A stretch of DNA of 64,000 bases from Paludibacterium sp. (GTDB taxonomy: Bacteria; Pseudomonadota; Gammaproteobacteria; Burkholderiales; Chromobacteriaceae). Location: assembly GCF_019232825.1 (NCBI RefSeq), contig NZ_JAFAND010000035.1, forward strand, positions 62,001 through 126,000, in the 5' to 3' direction. The notes below the pieces were generated by a model. It ran no database searches, was not told the origin of the DNA, and worked only from the letters and a program-made list of their open reading frames with translations. Each line of letters opens with the position of its first letter. Position 1 is the stretch's first letter. Of the stretch, positions 52,709 through 61,970 are shown piece after piece. The position numbers and the translations under genes are program-made.

Positions 52709-53640
52709 GCCGACAAGCCCTCACACTGGCAGGCGCGCAAAGCAGCCTCCACCGCGTGCGCATCGATATGCGGCGCGATCAGTTCGAAGCGGTTATCGCG
52801 CCGCCAAGCGACCTGCGTCGCGCCCCACTGCCCATCGGTCCAATTGAGCCAAACCCAGTCGTCCATGACGCGGAACACGCCCTTGGCGCGCTGCAGTCCC
52901 GGCACGCGCGTCGGCAACGTATCGAAAAAATCGGTCAGACGCTCGGCATCGAAGGCGCTATCCGCATCGAACGTCCATCCCTGCGATTGCCAGTCGGACG
53001 GCATGTCGCGTGCGAGCGGCGGCCGGTAGGCCTGCCGACGCGCCGTATTGTCGAGCTTGAGCCAACCGGGCTCAACGGCGCCCTCGCGCACCTCGGCCAC
53101 CAGGGTCTTGGGAGGAAATAGCGCCGCCGCCTGACGCCGAAACGCTTCCATGGTCGGCACATCGGCCAAATCGATCTTATTGGCCACCAACACGTCCGCC
53201 AGGGTGATCTGATCGCGGTACATCGGCTGGCGCTGATAATTGCCGTCGACGAATTGGCGCGGATCGACCAGCGTCAGAACGGCGCCCACCGTCAACGCCT
53301 CGGCCAGCGGCGGTTGCCGCAGCTCGTCGATCACACCGGCCGCGTGCGCGAGCCCGCTCGCCTCGATCAGCAGCCGATCGGGCTTGGCGCGGCGCAGCAA
53401 CGTGGCCACGGTCACGGTCATCTGCGGCCCGGCAACACAGCACAGGCAACCGCCGGCGATCTCCGCCACCGGCACGTCGCCGCCGGACAACACCGCGCCG
53501 TCGATGCCCACTTCACCGAATTCGTTGACGATCAACGCCCACTTTTCATCGGCCGGCTTGTGCGCGATCAGGTGGCGCAGCGCGGTGGTCTTGCCGACGC
53601 CGAGAAATCCGGTAAACAAATTCACCGTAACGGGGTTCAT
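52705..53640 (-). CDS. COG0523 (CobW-family) GTPase, putative zinc metallochaperone
   Basis: The 311-aa G3E GTPase has Walker A LFTGFLGVGKTTALRHL, the metal-binding GGCLCCVAGP, NEFGEVGIDG and the NKIDLADVP specificity motif, with the C-terminal CobW_C domain from about 210. Coupling to zur (ATGA overlap, 53637–53640) and a Zur box upstream place it in the zinc-starvation class that delivers zinc to client enzymes. ATG 53640 is chosen; the frame extends upstream only by overlapping zur. Confidence 0.93.
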   Translation of the reverse strand: MNPVTVNLFTGFLGVGKTTALRHLIAHKPADEKWALIVNEFGEVGIDGAVLSGGDVPVAEIAGGCLCCVAGPQMTVTVATLLRRAKPDRLLIEASGLAHAAGVIDELRQPPLAEALTVGAVLTLVDPRQFVDGNYQRQPMYRDQITLADVLVANKIDLADVPTMEAFRRQAAALFPPKTLVAEVREGAVEPGWLKLDNTARRQAYRPPLARDMPSDWQSQGWTFDADSAFDAERLTDFFDTLPTRVPGLQRAKGVFRVMDDWVWLNWTDGQWGATQVAWRRDNRFELIAPHIDAHAVEAALRACQCEGLSA

Positions 53641-54074
53641 ACCAAGCACCTCTGACAAGTCCCAGTCAGCACCAGATTTTGCGCTTGCAGGACAAACCCC
53701 ACCGCCGCGGTCGCGGCGGATAGACTCGACAGACTCGAGCCTGCATCCAGCTCGCAAACCGCGCCGCAGCCGCGGCAGACCAGAAACAGCGACTCGTGCG
53801 TCGCGCCCACGTGGTCGCACACGATGTAACCATTCAGCGCCTCGACCCGGTGCAAGAGCCCCTGTTCCACCAGAAAATCGAGCGCGCGGTATACCGTCGG
53901 CGGCGCGGCGCTGCCGCCCCGCTCCTGCTGCAGATCCGCCAGCACCTGATAGGCCTTGACCACGCCATCGTGGCGCAGCACCAGTTCCAGCACCTGGCGG
54001 CGCAATGTCGTCATTTTGCAGCCGCGCGCCTGGCAATGGCGTTCGGCCTCGGTCACAAAGCTTTGCACATCCAT
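53637..54074 (-). CDS. zur: Zinc uptake regulator Zur (Fur family)
   Basis: This 145-aa zinc-responsive repressor has the winged helix (TLRRQVLELVLRHDG, then PPTVYRALDFLVEQGL), the regulatory-site segment DHVGATHESLFLVCRGCG and two structural CxxC pairs (CRGC and CQRC at the C-terminus). The CxxC at the extreme end is typical of Zur. It is the first gene of the operon; a perfect Zur-type palindrome lies 28 bp upstream. Confidence 0.94.
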   Translation of the reverse strand: MDVQSFVTEAERHCQARGCKMTTLRRQVLELVLRHDGVVKAYQVLADLQQERGGSAAPPTVYRALDFLVEQGLLHRVEALNGYIVCDHVGATHESLFLVCRGCGAVCELDAGSSLSSLSAATAAVGFVLQAQNLVLTGTCQRCLV

Positions 54075-54101
54075 CTGGCGAAATCCGGATAAAAAAGCAC
54101 G

Positions 54102-54118
54102 ATGTTATATTATAACAT
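54102..54118. promoter_or_regulatory. Zur box upstream of zur
   Basis: ATGTTATA-T-TATAACAT is a perfect palindrome matching the proteobacterial Zur consensus core GTTATANTATAAC. It lies between zur and the divergent cytochrome c' gene, so autoregulation of the zur–COG0523 operon is strongly suggested. Confidence 0.9.
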
Positions 54119-54234
54119 TTTGCCTTTACAAGTTTTAACAGCGCGGTCCGGCAACCTCATTCCATTGTGATAAAATACCCGCACTCACAATGCGCCCATC
54201 GGCGGCGCCCACCATCAACCAACATCGTGACACC

Positions 54235-54669
54235 ATGAAAAAACTGCTCCTGACAATGCTGCTGACGACGCTGGCCGTGCCGACGCTCGCCGGCCCGGGC
54301 GGCGCGGAACGCCAGCAGGCATTCAAGAAAATTCTGCTGCAATTTGAACCGATGGGCATTGTCGTCCGCGGCCGAGCACCGTACAACAAGGCCGATTTCA
54401 TCATGCACGCGGACGCGCTCAAGCAGATCGCGGGCCAGCCCTTCACGCTGTTCGCCCCCAACAGCATCGACGCCAAGAGCCGCGCCAAACCGGAAATCTG
54501 GAGTCAACCGGCCAAATTTCAGGCAGCCAAGGACGCGCTGCTGAAGTCGGTCACCGATCTGGACGCCGCCGCGCACAACGCCGACTTGGCCACCATTCGC
54601 AGACAATATGACGTCGTGGCGCAGAGCTGCAAAAACTGCCACGACAGCTTCCGCGGCCCGAAGGTTTAA
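54235..54669 (+). CDS. Cytochrome c' family periplasmic c-type cytochrome
   Basis: The 144-aa protein has a signal peptide (about 1–20, MKKLLLTMLLTTLAVPTLAG) and a single C-terminal heme motif SCKNCHDSFRG after a four-helix-bundle pattern, as in cytochrome c'. Such proteins bind NO or shuttle electrons. The b561 gene converges from the other side of the terminator. ATG 54235 starts at the signal peptide. Confidence 0.88.
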   Translation: MKKLLLTMLLTTLAVPTLAGPGGAERQQAFKKILLQFEPMGIVVRGRAPYNKADFIMHADALKQIAGQPFTLFAPNSIDAKSRAKPEIWSQPAKFQAAKDALLKSVTDLDAAAHNADLATIRRQYDVVAQSCKNCHDSFRGPKV

Positions 54670-54692
54670 GCCAGCCGCCCACCGAGACATGC

Positions 54693-54719
54693 AAAAGCCC
54701 GCGAAACCGCGGGCTTTTT
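54693..54719. terminator. Bidirectional intrinsic terminator
   Basis: AAAGCCCGCG and CGCGGGCTTTTT arms (54694–54703 with 54708–54719) close an AAAC loop between the convergent cytochrome genes, giving T-runs both ways. Confidence 0.88.
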
Positions 54720-54740
54720 AACAGGCGGCGCCGGAGAGAC

Positions 54741-55406
54741 TCAGCCGCCGGCACCCACCACCAAGGCCAGCACCACGCCGGCCGACACCAGCAGGCTAAT
54801 CAGCGCCAAACGCAGCGGCGCGAAATACAGCGGCGCCACCTCGCCATCAAACGCCTTGCGCCCAGAGAGCATGGCGCCGATCAGATGATGCCGTTTGAAC
54901 ACGCGATGATAGAGCACTGCGGCCACATGCACGCCGACCATCAGCAGGATCAGATTAAAGAGCGTCTTGTGCACGTCAGTCACGCTTTCCGAGCGCGCCG
55001 CGTCGATCAGATGCGCCAGTGGCCCGTTATAGAGATAACTGTCGACATCGGAGGCGAACAAACCCGTGGCGACCTGGCAAACCAGCACCAGGATCAAGGC
55101 CAACACCATCAAGCCGCCCAGCGGATTATGGCCGGGCAGTTGATGCTCGGACAGTTGTCCGCGCAAATAGCGGCGAATGACGCCGGGGCGCGGAAGAAAA
55201 TCACTGAAACGCGCGGTCTGGCTGCCGAAAAACCCCCAGATCATCCGGAACAGGAGCAATACCGCCACCCCCTCCCCGCACCAAATGTGGTAGCGCAGCC
55301 AATCGCCCCCCTGGGAGCCGGTATACCACATACCGGCAAACAGTCCGACCAACCCCCAGTGGAATAGCCGGGTGGGCAGATCCCACACCGCCACGACTTG
55401 CTTCAT
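54741..55406 (-). CDS. Cytochrome b561-type membrane protein
   Basis: The 221-aa diheme b-type cytochrome has four membrane helices with His ligands in TRLFHWGLVGLF, RYHIWCGEG, DVHKTLFNLILLM and GVHVAAVLYHRVF. Such proteins oxidise quinol and pass electrons to soluble c-type cytochromes; the neighbouring cytochrome c' is the natural partner. ATG 55406 follows GGAG; the longer frame start is Cys/Arg-rich and unsupported. Confidence 0.9.
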   Translation of the reverse strand: MKQVVAVWDLPTRLFHWGLVGLFAGMWYTGSQGGDWLRYHIWCGEGVAVLLLFRMIWGFFGSQTARFSDFLPRPGVIRRYLRGQLSEHQLPGHNPLGGLMVLALILVLVCQVATGLFASDVDSYLYNGPLAHLIDAARSESVTDVHKTLFNLILLMVGVHVAAVLYHRVFKRHHLIGAMLSGRKAFDGEVAPLYFAPLRLALISLLVSAGVVLALVVGAGG

Positions 55407-55467
55407 CAGTCCAAACTCCTTTATTCCAACGTAGTGGACAGCATAGAGGGGAAAGCTTAACCAGCGC

Positions 55468-56799
55468 TTATGCCGTTGGCAATGCCTTGCGCGCCAGCAG
55501 CAGCAGGCCAGGCACCGGCTGGCCAAGCTCAACCCGCACCGGCACCTGATGCAAGGCCATCAGCGTGAAGCCGGATGCCGCCAGTTCGGCGCGCAAATAA
55601 TCCTGACGGTGGTTATAGCGCCCGCTCGGCGTGATCCCGAACGGACCATCCGCGAAACGTTCCTCCACCGAGGCTACCAGCCAGCCGCCGGGCGTCAGCG
55701 CACCCGCCGCCGCGCGCAGGAAGGGGGCAAGCGCGCCAAAGTAAATGAAGGTGTCGGCACTGGCGATCAGGTCGTATGCCGCGACATGGCACTGTAAATG
55801 CGCGACGATTTCCTCTTGGGCAAGATGGTGATAACACTGCTTGTCCGCCGCCAACGCCAAGCTCTTGGGCGACAGATCGACACCCGTCAGCGTGCGCGCC
55901 CACGGCTGCAGATAAGGCCCGCACAGGCCCGTGCCGCAACCGGCGTCGAGCACCGACAAGCCTCCGGCGGGTAACGCCAATTTTGCCAGCGCCTCGCCCA
56001 TCAATGCCGGAATCCGATATGCCAGCGTATCGCACATTTTGCTGTCGAAAAGCGCGGACGCCTGATCGAAATACTGCTCCAAATAGGCGTCTGAGGCGCG
56101 TGGCGGCACATTCTCAACCGTGCACGCCGCCAACATATGCACGGCGATCGGGTGCGCCGGCTCGATGCGCAGCCATTGCCGGTAGACCTCCGCGGCCTCG
56201 TCGATGCGGCCCAGCACGTAAAACGACGTGGCCAACATTTGATACGGCTTGTCATCATACGGCGGCAACACATAAGCCTGACATTCGCAGCGCGCCGCCT
56301 CCAGCACATGCCCCAGCGCCGTGTGCGCCGCCGCCAAGTTGCGCCAGGCGTCCGCGCGCGCGCCATCCAACGCGACGGCCTTTTCGAAGGCCGTCAGCGC
56401 ATCCTCGGCGCGCTCGCCGCGCAACAACACCGCGCCCAGATTGCTCCACACTTGCGCTTGGTGCACATCGCGCTCCAGCGAAGCGATAAAAGCGGCGGCG
56501 GCCTCGCCGTCCCGTCCCAGCGCGGCCAGCAGGTTACCCAGATCGTTATGCCACTCGGCGCGCTCAGGCGCCAAGGCCACCGCATGCCGCATCGATGCCA
56601 ACGCGGCCTCGGCTTGGCCACACTGGTACTGCCACAGACCGAATCGATGATGCGCCTCGGCCCAGCCGGGCCATTGCGCCAGCAGTTGCCGGTACCCCTC
56701 GCCGGCGGCCTCGAGCCGCCCATCGCATTGCGCCTGCCAGGCGGTGGCCAATAGGGCTTGCGCCGCTGGCGGGACAAATTGCGGTGGTTTCGCGCTCAT
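55468..56799 (-). CDS. TPR-repeat SAM-dependent methyltransferase
   Basis: The 443-aa protein has about five TPR repeats (residues 12–215: AEAHHRFGLWQYQCGQAEAALASM type repeats, split) followed by a class I methyltransferase domain with VLDAGCGTGLCGPYL and LTGVDLSPKSLALA. The target is unknown; TPR–methyltransferase fusions of this kind are annotated near glycan or lipid biosynthetic genes elsewhere. Here it is alone, divergent from the two-component output gene. Confidence 0.88.
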   Translation of the reverse strand: MSAKPPQFVPPAAQALLATAWQAQCDGRLEAAGEGYRQLLAQWPGWAEAHHRFGLWQYQCGQAEAALASMRHAVALAPERAEWHNDLGNLLAALGRDGEAAAAFIASLERDVHQAQVWSNLGAVLLRGERAEDALTAFEKAVALDGARADAWRNLAAAHTALGHVLEAARCECQAYVLPPYDDKPYQMLATSFYVLGRIDEAAEVYRQWLRIEPAHPIAVHMLAACTVENVPPRASDAYLEQYFDQASALFDSKMCDTLAYRIPALMGEALAKLALPAGGLSVLDAGCGTGLCGPYLQPWARTLTGVDLSPKSLALAADKQCYHHLAQEEIVAHLQCHVAAYDLIASADTFIYFGALAPFLRAAAGALTPGGWLVASVEERFADGPFGITPSGRYNHRQDYLRAELAASGFTLMALHQVPVRVELGQPVPGLLLLARKALPTA

Positions 56800-57033
56800 G
56801 GGCGCCTCCCAAAAAAAAGCGACGGACCATTCCGCCGCACCTTTCTATACATTATTTTACGTTTTTTTACGCGCCTAGCTTTAATTTTGCTTACCCGCCC
56901 GCATCAGCGCAAATTGCTTGCATTCTTTTCCCAGTCGGCAATAATGACAACTGATATAGAAACACCACGAAATCTACGCACTCTACATAATGCCGTTGCA
57001 CACCTGACAAAAATTCGCCGGCTTGAGGACCCC

Positions 57034-58194
57034 ATGCCCGCTTCGCTCATTTTGCTGGTTGACGACAACGAATTTACCCTTGACCTTCAGGTGCATTACC
57101 TCGAACAGGCCGGCCTGACTTGCCATGGCGTCAATAGCGGGCAGCAGGCGGTCGATTTCTGCCGCCAACATCGTCCTGACTTGATCGTGATGGACATGGC
57201 CATGCCGGAGATGGATGGCATGCAGACCACCGTCGCACTGCGCCAACTGTTCGGCGACGACTGGGTACCGATCCTGTTTCTGTCGGCATACGACGAAGAG
57301 GATCAAGTGCTGGCGGGATTGGCCAGCGGCGGCGACGATTACCTGACCAAGCCGGTCAAGCCCGAATTTCTCTTGGCGAAAATCCGGGTATTTCTGCGCA
57401 TCGCCAGCCTACAGCGGCAAATCGCCCAAGACGCGGTGCGTCTGGCCCGCTACTACGAAGAAAATGAATTCGAACAGACGCTGGCACTGGAGCTGATTCA
57501 GCGTCTCACCTACCGCTCTTTCGTCGGCCAGGCGCACATTTGGCACCGGCTCCACCCTGCCGGCATTTTCAACGGCGACATCATCTGCCGCAGCGACGCA
57601 GCGCTCAACACCGAACATTTTCTTCTTGCCGACTGTACCGGCCACGGCTTAACGGCCGCCATCAGCGCCCTGCCGGTCATCGACGGTTTTTACGAACTGG
57701 TCAAGCAATACCTTTCCACCAGCCTGCTCGCCAGCGGCATCAACAAGAAACTGCACAGTCTGCTGCCCACCGGCCGCTTCGTCGCGGCCGCCCTGTGTTC
57801 GATCGATTACGACCGCCACACGCTTTCGGTCTGGAACGGCGGCATTCCCTGTGCGCTATTGATCGGGCCTGGCGGGCAGTTGCGGCACGCCTTCGATCCA
57901 CGCTGCCCGCCGCTGGGCATTCTGGACGAAGACGAATTCGACAGTACCTTGGAGGTTGCGAACTGGCAGGAGGGCGATCTGCTGGTGCTGACCTCCGATG
58001 GCATCACCGAAGCCAGCACGCCTCAAGGCGAACAGTTCGGCCTGGCCGGCGTACTGAGCGCCATCAAGTCCAGTTGGCCCGATGCCGTCGGCAGCAGCAT
58101 TTTGAACGCGGTGAAGCAGCACTTGAATGGCGACGATGCCAAAGATGACGTCTCCCTGCTGATCATCCAGCTGCACAGGCCCGCGGCGGGCTGA
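57034..58194 (+). CDS. Response regulator with PP2C (RsbU/SpoIIE-type) serine phosphatase output
   Basis: The 386-aa protein has an N-terminal receiver domain (phosphoacceptor Asp in LIVMDMAMPEMDG, Lys in YLTKPVKPEFL) and a C-terminal SpoIIE-like PP2C phosphatase (IFNGDIICRSDAALN, LLADCTGHGLTAA, VLTSDGITEAST, AKDDVSLLII). It probably dephosphorylates an anti-sigma antagonist in a partner-switching system; no such partner genes are adjacent. I chose ATG 57034, which has GAGG 6 nt upstream and begins at the receiver domain, over ATG 56944. Confidence 0.9.
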   Translation: MPASLILLVDDNEFTLDLQVHYLEQAGLTCHGVNSGQQAVDFCRQHRPDLIVMDMAMPEMDGMQTTVALRQLFGDDWVPILFLSAYDEEDQVLAGLASGGDDYLTKPVKPEFLLAKIRVFLRIASLQRQIAQDAVRLARYYEENEFEQTLALELIQRLTYRSFVGQAHIWHRLHPAGIFNGDIICRSDAALNTEHFLLADCTGHGLTAAISALPVIDGFYELVKQYLSTSLLASGINKKLHSLLPTGRFVAAALCSIDYDRHTLSVWNGGIPCALLIGPGGQLRHAFDPRCPPLGILDEDEFDSTLEVANWQEGDLLVLTSDGITEASTPQGEQFGLAGVLSAIKSSWPDAVGSSILNAVKQHLNGDDAKDDVSLLIIQLHRPAAG

Positions 58195-58463
58195 CCCTCC
58201 CATTGCGCAACAAGGATCAGCGCTTGAAACGGCCGATGGCGCGAGCCAAGTAGGCATCGCCGGCCGCCGCCGACATTGCCACGCCAAGTGTCACCGCAAA
58301 CTGATCATTCCCTCACACGTCTAGCCGAGCACGCTTCCTGCCCCCGCACATCACTTTTCTACCCGTTCGCGCCAAAAATTCGTTCAAACTCAAGCACAGG
58401 CGATTGCCTAAGTAGAACCTGCGACAGCCTTGTCGCCTGTTATGACTACTTAAGGAGATCACC
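58195..58463 (+). other. 269-bp non-coding gap before the small secreted gene
   Basis: I see no gene here. It contains the presumed promoter and the AAGGAGAT ribosome-binding site (58451–58458) of the next gene; no further motif is convincing. Confidence 0.5.
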
Positions 58464-58694
58464 ATGACCCGTCCGTTTTTGTTGGGGCTGATTGCCCTGC
58501 TGTACGCTCATGCAGTGCAAGCGCATAGCGCCCCGCCGATCCTCGGTCCCTTCCGTCCGTGTTCCGATACCGAGCACGCCGAGAAATTCGATCGCACCAT
58601 GAAAGCAATCCGCAATGTCGCGGAAGATCCGGTCCGCTACCATCTATCCCTGAAAGACTTTCTGGAGTGCGAGTACAGCCGGGAAGAGCGCTAG
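58464..58694 (+). CDS. Small secreted protein, unknown function
   Basis: The 76-aa protein has a signal peptide (MTRPFLLGLIALLYAHAVQA, cleavage near residue 20) and a mature part of about 56 residues with two Cys (RPCSDT, LECEYS) that could pair in the periplasm. AAGGAGAT supports the start. I recognise no family. A hairpin follows. Confidence 0.75.
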   Translation: MTRPFLLGLIALLYAHAVQAHSAPPILGPFRPCSDTEHAEKFDRTMKAIRNVAEDPVRYHLSLKDFLECEYSREER

Positions 58695-58715
58695 GCCACT
58701 TCCCGCCTAACCCGC

Positions 58716-58741
58716 GCCCCTCGATGCCTGGCACGAGGGGC
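58716..58741 (+). terminator. Hairpin after the small secreted gene
   Basis: GCCCCTCG/CGAGGGGC (58716–58723 with 58734–58741) forms an 8-bp stem with a 10-nt loop. No T-run follows. Confidence 0.5.
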
Positions 58742-58812
58742 CGCCTGTCTTGCGCCATTTTGCACTACGCTGAAAGTGCGCCGCGGTCATCCCGCGGCCG
58801 AGGACACGCGCG

Positions 58813-59577
58813 ATGAAGCTGCTGATCTACTCGGACCTGCACAACGAATTCACCCCCTTTACCGCCATAGACGACGCCTGCGCCGCCGCCGACGTCATCG
58901 TGCTGGCCGGCGACGTCGACCTCCATTGCCGTGGCGTGCGCTGGGCACAGGCACTCAGCGCGCAGGCGGACGGCAAACCGGTGCTGATGGTGGCCGGCAA
59001 CCACGAGTTCTATAACGGCCACTTCACCCGGACACTGGCCGAGATGCGCCGAACCGCACAGGGCAGCACGGTGCACGTGTTGGAGAACGATGTCATCACC
59101 CTCGATGGCGTACGTTTTCTCGGCTGCTCGCTGTGGACCGACTTCGCGCTTTATGGCGACCCGGTTCCGGCAGCCCAAGCCGCCGGCCGCGGCATGAACG
59201 ACTACCGCCTGATCGGCCAGGGAGACGACGAACATTCGCTCAGACCGGAAGACACACTGTCGCGGCACCGCCTGTCGCGCGCCTGGCTCGCGCAGCAATT
59301 GAAGCAGCCATTCGACGGCCCGACCGTAGTCATCACCCACCACGCCCCCAGCGGCCGGTCCCTGCCGCCATCGCGCCAAGGCGAGGTGGTGTCGCCCGCC
59401 TACGCCAGCAACCTGGAAAACCTCGTCGGCGCGCCGGTCGCCTTGTGGATACACGGCCATATCCACAGCTCGTGCGATTACATCCTCCACGGCACCCGCG
59501 TGATCTGCAACCCACGCGGCTACATGCCGATCCAGCCCAACCCGCAGTTCAACCCGGCGTGCCTGATCGAACTCTGA
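58813..59577 (+). CDS. Calcineurin-like metallophosphoesterase
   Basis: The 254-aa protein has the complete metal-site set: YSDLHNEF, LAGDVDLHC, VAGNHEFYNG, ITHHAPSG and WIHGHIHSS. Substrates are unknown; related proteins hydrolyse phosphodiesters or nucleotides. There is no signal peptide, so it is probably cytosolic. Single gene. Confidence 0.9.
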   Translation: MKLLIYSDLHNEFTPFTAIDDACAAADVIVLAGDVDLHCRGVRWAQALSAQADGKPVLMVAGNHEFYNGHFTRTLAEMRRTAQGSTVHVLENDVITLDGVRFLGCSLWTDFALYGDPVPAAQAAGRGMNDYRLIGQGDDEHSLRPEDTLSRHRLSRAWLAQQLKQPFDGPTVVITHHAPSGRSLPPSRQGEVVSPAYASNLENLVGAPVALWIHGHIHSSCDYILHGTRVICNPRGYMPIQPNPQFNPACLIEL

Positions 59578-59700
59578 CCCAGCGAAAAAACAGCAGCATC
59601 GCGCAGCGCCGGCACAGCGCACCCAAATTAGCTTGCATAACAAAAGCTAATTATTTATTCTCACAATTACAAATGCATAAAACAGAAGAGGACGGCAGTC

Positions 59701-60204
59701 ATGACAAAAGGTTCATTCGAGGAAATGAACTGCCCGATCGCACAAACCCTGCAAGTCGTCGGGGAATGGTGGTCGTTACTGATCGTGCGCAATGCCTTTT
59801 GCGGCATGCGCCACTTTGACGAGTTCCAGCAGCACCTGGGCATCAGCAGCAACATCCTGTCGGCCAGACTGGCGCATCTGACCCAGAACGGCATTCTGCA
59901 ACGCAGCGAGGCGCAGGACGACCGGCGCAAGGTCTGCTATCGGCTGACAGAAAAGGGAGAGGCGCTCTATCCGATTTTGATTGCCATGACCGCCTGGGGC
60001 GAGCGTTGGCAACCGGGGGAGGACGGGCCGCGCCTGGTGTTGACCGAGCGCGCGACGGGGCTTGCCGTCGCCGGCGTGGCGGCGATCTCCGTCGACGGGC
60101 GCCCGTTGTCGTTGGATGCCCTGGAATTACAAGCGGGACCCGGCGCGGATCAGCGTACCCAGATGTTGGTCGAGGCCCGATTGACCGCCCAGGCAAATCA
60201 GTGA
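59701..60204 (+). CDS. HxlR-family transcriptional regulator
   Basis: The 167-aa winged-helix protein begins MTKGSFEEMNCPIAQTLQVVG with the conserved N-terminal Cys (C11) used for redox or electrophile sensing in many HxlR members, then GEWWSLLIVRNAF, FQQHLGISSNILSARLAHLTQNGIL and the wing RRKVCYRLTEKG. A longer C-terminus (about 105–167) exceeds the family core. GAGGA precedes ATG 59701. It heads the acyl cluster that follows and probably controls it. Confidence 0.88.
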   Translation: MTKGSFEEMNCPIAQTLQVVGEWWSLLIVRNAFCGMRHFDEFQQHLGISSNILSARLAHLTQNGILQRSEAQDDRRKVCYRLTEKGEALYPILIAMTAWGERWQPGEDGPRLVLTERATGLAVAGVAAISVDGRPLSLDALELQAGPGADQRTQMLVEARLTAQANQ

Positions 60205-60243
60205 GCAACCGCATTTCCACAAACCAACCATGAAAGGATAGCG

Positions 60244-61926
60244 ATGGCGAATGACCGGATTTGGCTTAAATCCTACCCGCCGGGCGTGCCCGCGGAGATC
60301 GACCCCGCGGCCTATGCGTCACTGACGCAGCTGATGGCGCAGTCGTTTCAGCAGCACGCACAACGCAAGGCGTACAGCTGCATGGGGCACAGCATGCGCT
60401 ACGGCGAGCTGGACCAGCAGTCGCGCGCCCTGGCTGCCTGGCTGCAATCCGCCGGCCTGATGCGCGGTAGCCGCGTGGCCGTGATGATGCCAAACATCCT
60501 GCAGTATCCGCTGGCCGTGGCGGCGATCTTGCGTGCCGGCATGACGGTGGTCAACGTTAACCCACTGTATACGCCGCGCGAATTGTTGCATCAGCTAAAT
60601 GATTCCGGCGCCGAAGCCATCATTGTGCTGGAGAACTTTGCCTCGACGCTGGCGGAGGTGCTGGCCAAGACCAGCGTACGTCATGTGCTGTTGACCCGCC
60701 TGGGGGATTTGCTTGGACCGTTGCAAGGCCCGCTGACCAACCTGGTGGTGCGCAAAGTAAAAAAAATGGTGCCGCCCTATCGGTTGCCGCAGGCGGTCTG
60801 GCTAAAAACCGCGCTGGCGAAGGGGCACTCGCTACCGTTGCAGCCGGTGGACTTGGGACACGAGGACATCGCTTTCCTGCAATATACCGGCGGCACCACC
60901 GGGGTAGCCAAGGGAGCGGTGCTGACACATCGCAATATCATTGCCAATATGCTGCAAAACGATGCCTGGGCTGGCGTCGTGCTGCGCCGGGTCGAGGGGC
61001 AGTTGGTGATTTTGTCGGCCCTGCCGCTGTATCACATCCTATCGTTGACCGCCTGCATGATGATGGGGACGCATTGGGGGGCGCACGCCATTCTGATTCC
61101 CAATCCGCGCGATATGCCGGGGCTGGTTAAAACCCTGGCGCGGCACCGGGTGCATTTCTTCCCTGGCGTCAACACGCTGTTCAATGGCTTGCTGAATCAA
61201 CCCGGGATTGCGCGGGTCGATTTTTCTCAATTGAAGATCTCGCTCGGCGGCGGCATGGCCGTACTCGCCACCACCAGCGAACGTTGGCAAAAGGTCACGG
61301 GAACGCCGATTCTGGAAGGCTACGGACTGACGGAAACCTCGCCTTGCGCGACGCTCAATCCACCAGACATCAAGGGCTTTACCGGCGCCATCGGCTTGCC
61401 GATCCCCTCCACCGACATTGCGATTCTGGACGACGGCGGCAATCATCTGCCGCCCGGCTCGGCGGGAGAAATCGCCATTCGCGGGCCGCAAGTGATGCGC
61501 GGCTACTGGAACCGCCCGCGGGACACTGCCCAGGTGATGACCGCCGACGGCTTTTTCCGTACGGGAGACGTGGGCGTGATGGACGCCGCCGGCTTCGTGC
61601 GCATCGTCGACCGCAAAAAAGACATGATCCTGGTGTCCGGTTTCAACGTGTATCCGAACGAGATCGAAGCCGTGATCTCCACGCACCCCGGCGTGCTGGA
61701 GTGCGCCTGTATCGGCGTGCCCGACGCGCAGAGCGGCGAAGCGGTCAAATTGTTCGTGGTGCCGCGCGATCCCGCGCTGAACGCGGAGCAGCTGCTGCAA
61801 TTCTGCAAGGAACAACTGACCGGTTATAAAAAACCCCGCTATATCGTATTCCGCAACGAGCTGCCAAAAACCAACGTCGGCAAGATTCTCCGCCGCGCGT
61901 TGCGCGAAGAGCAGCAGCCGTCCTGA
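60244..61926 (+). CDS. Long-chain fatty-acyl-CoA ligase (FadD-like)
   Basis: The 560-aa adenylate-forming enzyme activates a carboxylic acid to the acyl-CoA. Motifs are the AMP-binding YTGGTTGVAKGAVLTHRN, the middle GYGLTETSPCATLNPP and the C-terminal FRTGDVGVMDAAGFVRIVDR and KTNVGKILRRAL with the catalytic Lys. It sits 39 bp after the HxlR gene and upstream of a diiron oxygenase gene. A dedicated acid substrate seems likely, since fad genes elsewhere in the window do not include this cluster. Confidence 0.92.
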   Translation: MANDRIWLKSYPPGVPAEIDPAAYASLTQLMAQSFQQHAQRKAYSCMGHSMRYGELDQQSRALAAWLQSAGLMRGSRVAVMMPNILQYPLAVAAILRAGMTVVNVNPLYTPRELLHQLNDSGAEAIIVLENFASTLAEVLAKTSVRHVLLTRLGDLLGPLQGPLTNLVVRKVKKMVPPYRLPQAVWLKTALAKGHSLPLQPVDLGHEDIAFLQYTGGTTGVAKGAVLTHRNIIANMLQNDAWAGVVLRRVEGQLVILSALPLYHILSLTACMMMGTHWGAHAILIPNPRDMPGLVKTLARHRVHFFPGVNTLFNGLLNQPGIARVDFSQLKISLGGGMAVLATTSERWQKVTGTPILEGYGLTETSPCATLNPPDIKGFTGAIGLPIPSTDIAILDDGGNHLPPGSAGEIAIRGPQVMRGYWNRPRDTAQVMTADGFFRTGDVGVMDAAGFVRIVDRKKDMILVSGFNVYPNEIEAVISTHPGVLECACIGVPDAQSGEAVKLFVVPRDPALNAEQLLQFCKEQLTGYKKPRYIVFRNELPKTNVGKILRRALREEQQPS

Positions 61927-61970
61927 GGGAGTCTCCCACTGATTGCTTCACACACACGAGGAAAAACGAG

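Noticed and set aside
52705-54036. Longer 443-codon frame for the COG0523 GTPase
   Set aside because: The extra N-terminal part lies out of frame over zur; the Walker A motif requires a start near 53640 with ATGA coupling.
56944-57033. Alternative upstream start for the response regulator at ATG 56944
   Set aside because: The added 30 residues are not part of the receiver domain and GAGG is correctly placed for ATG 57034.
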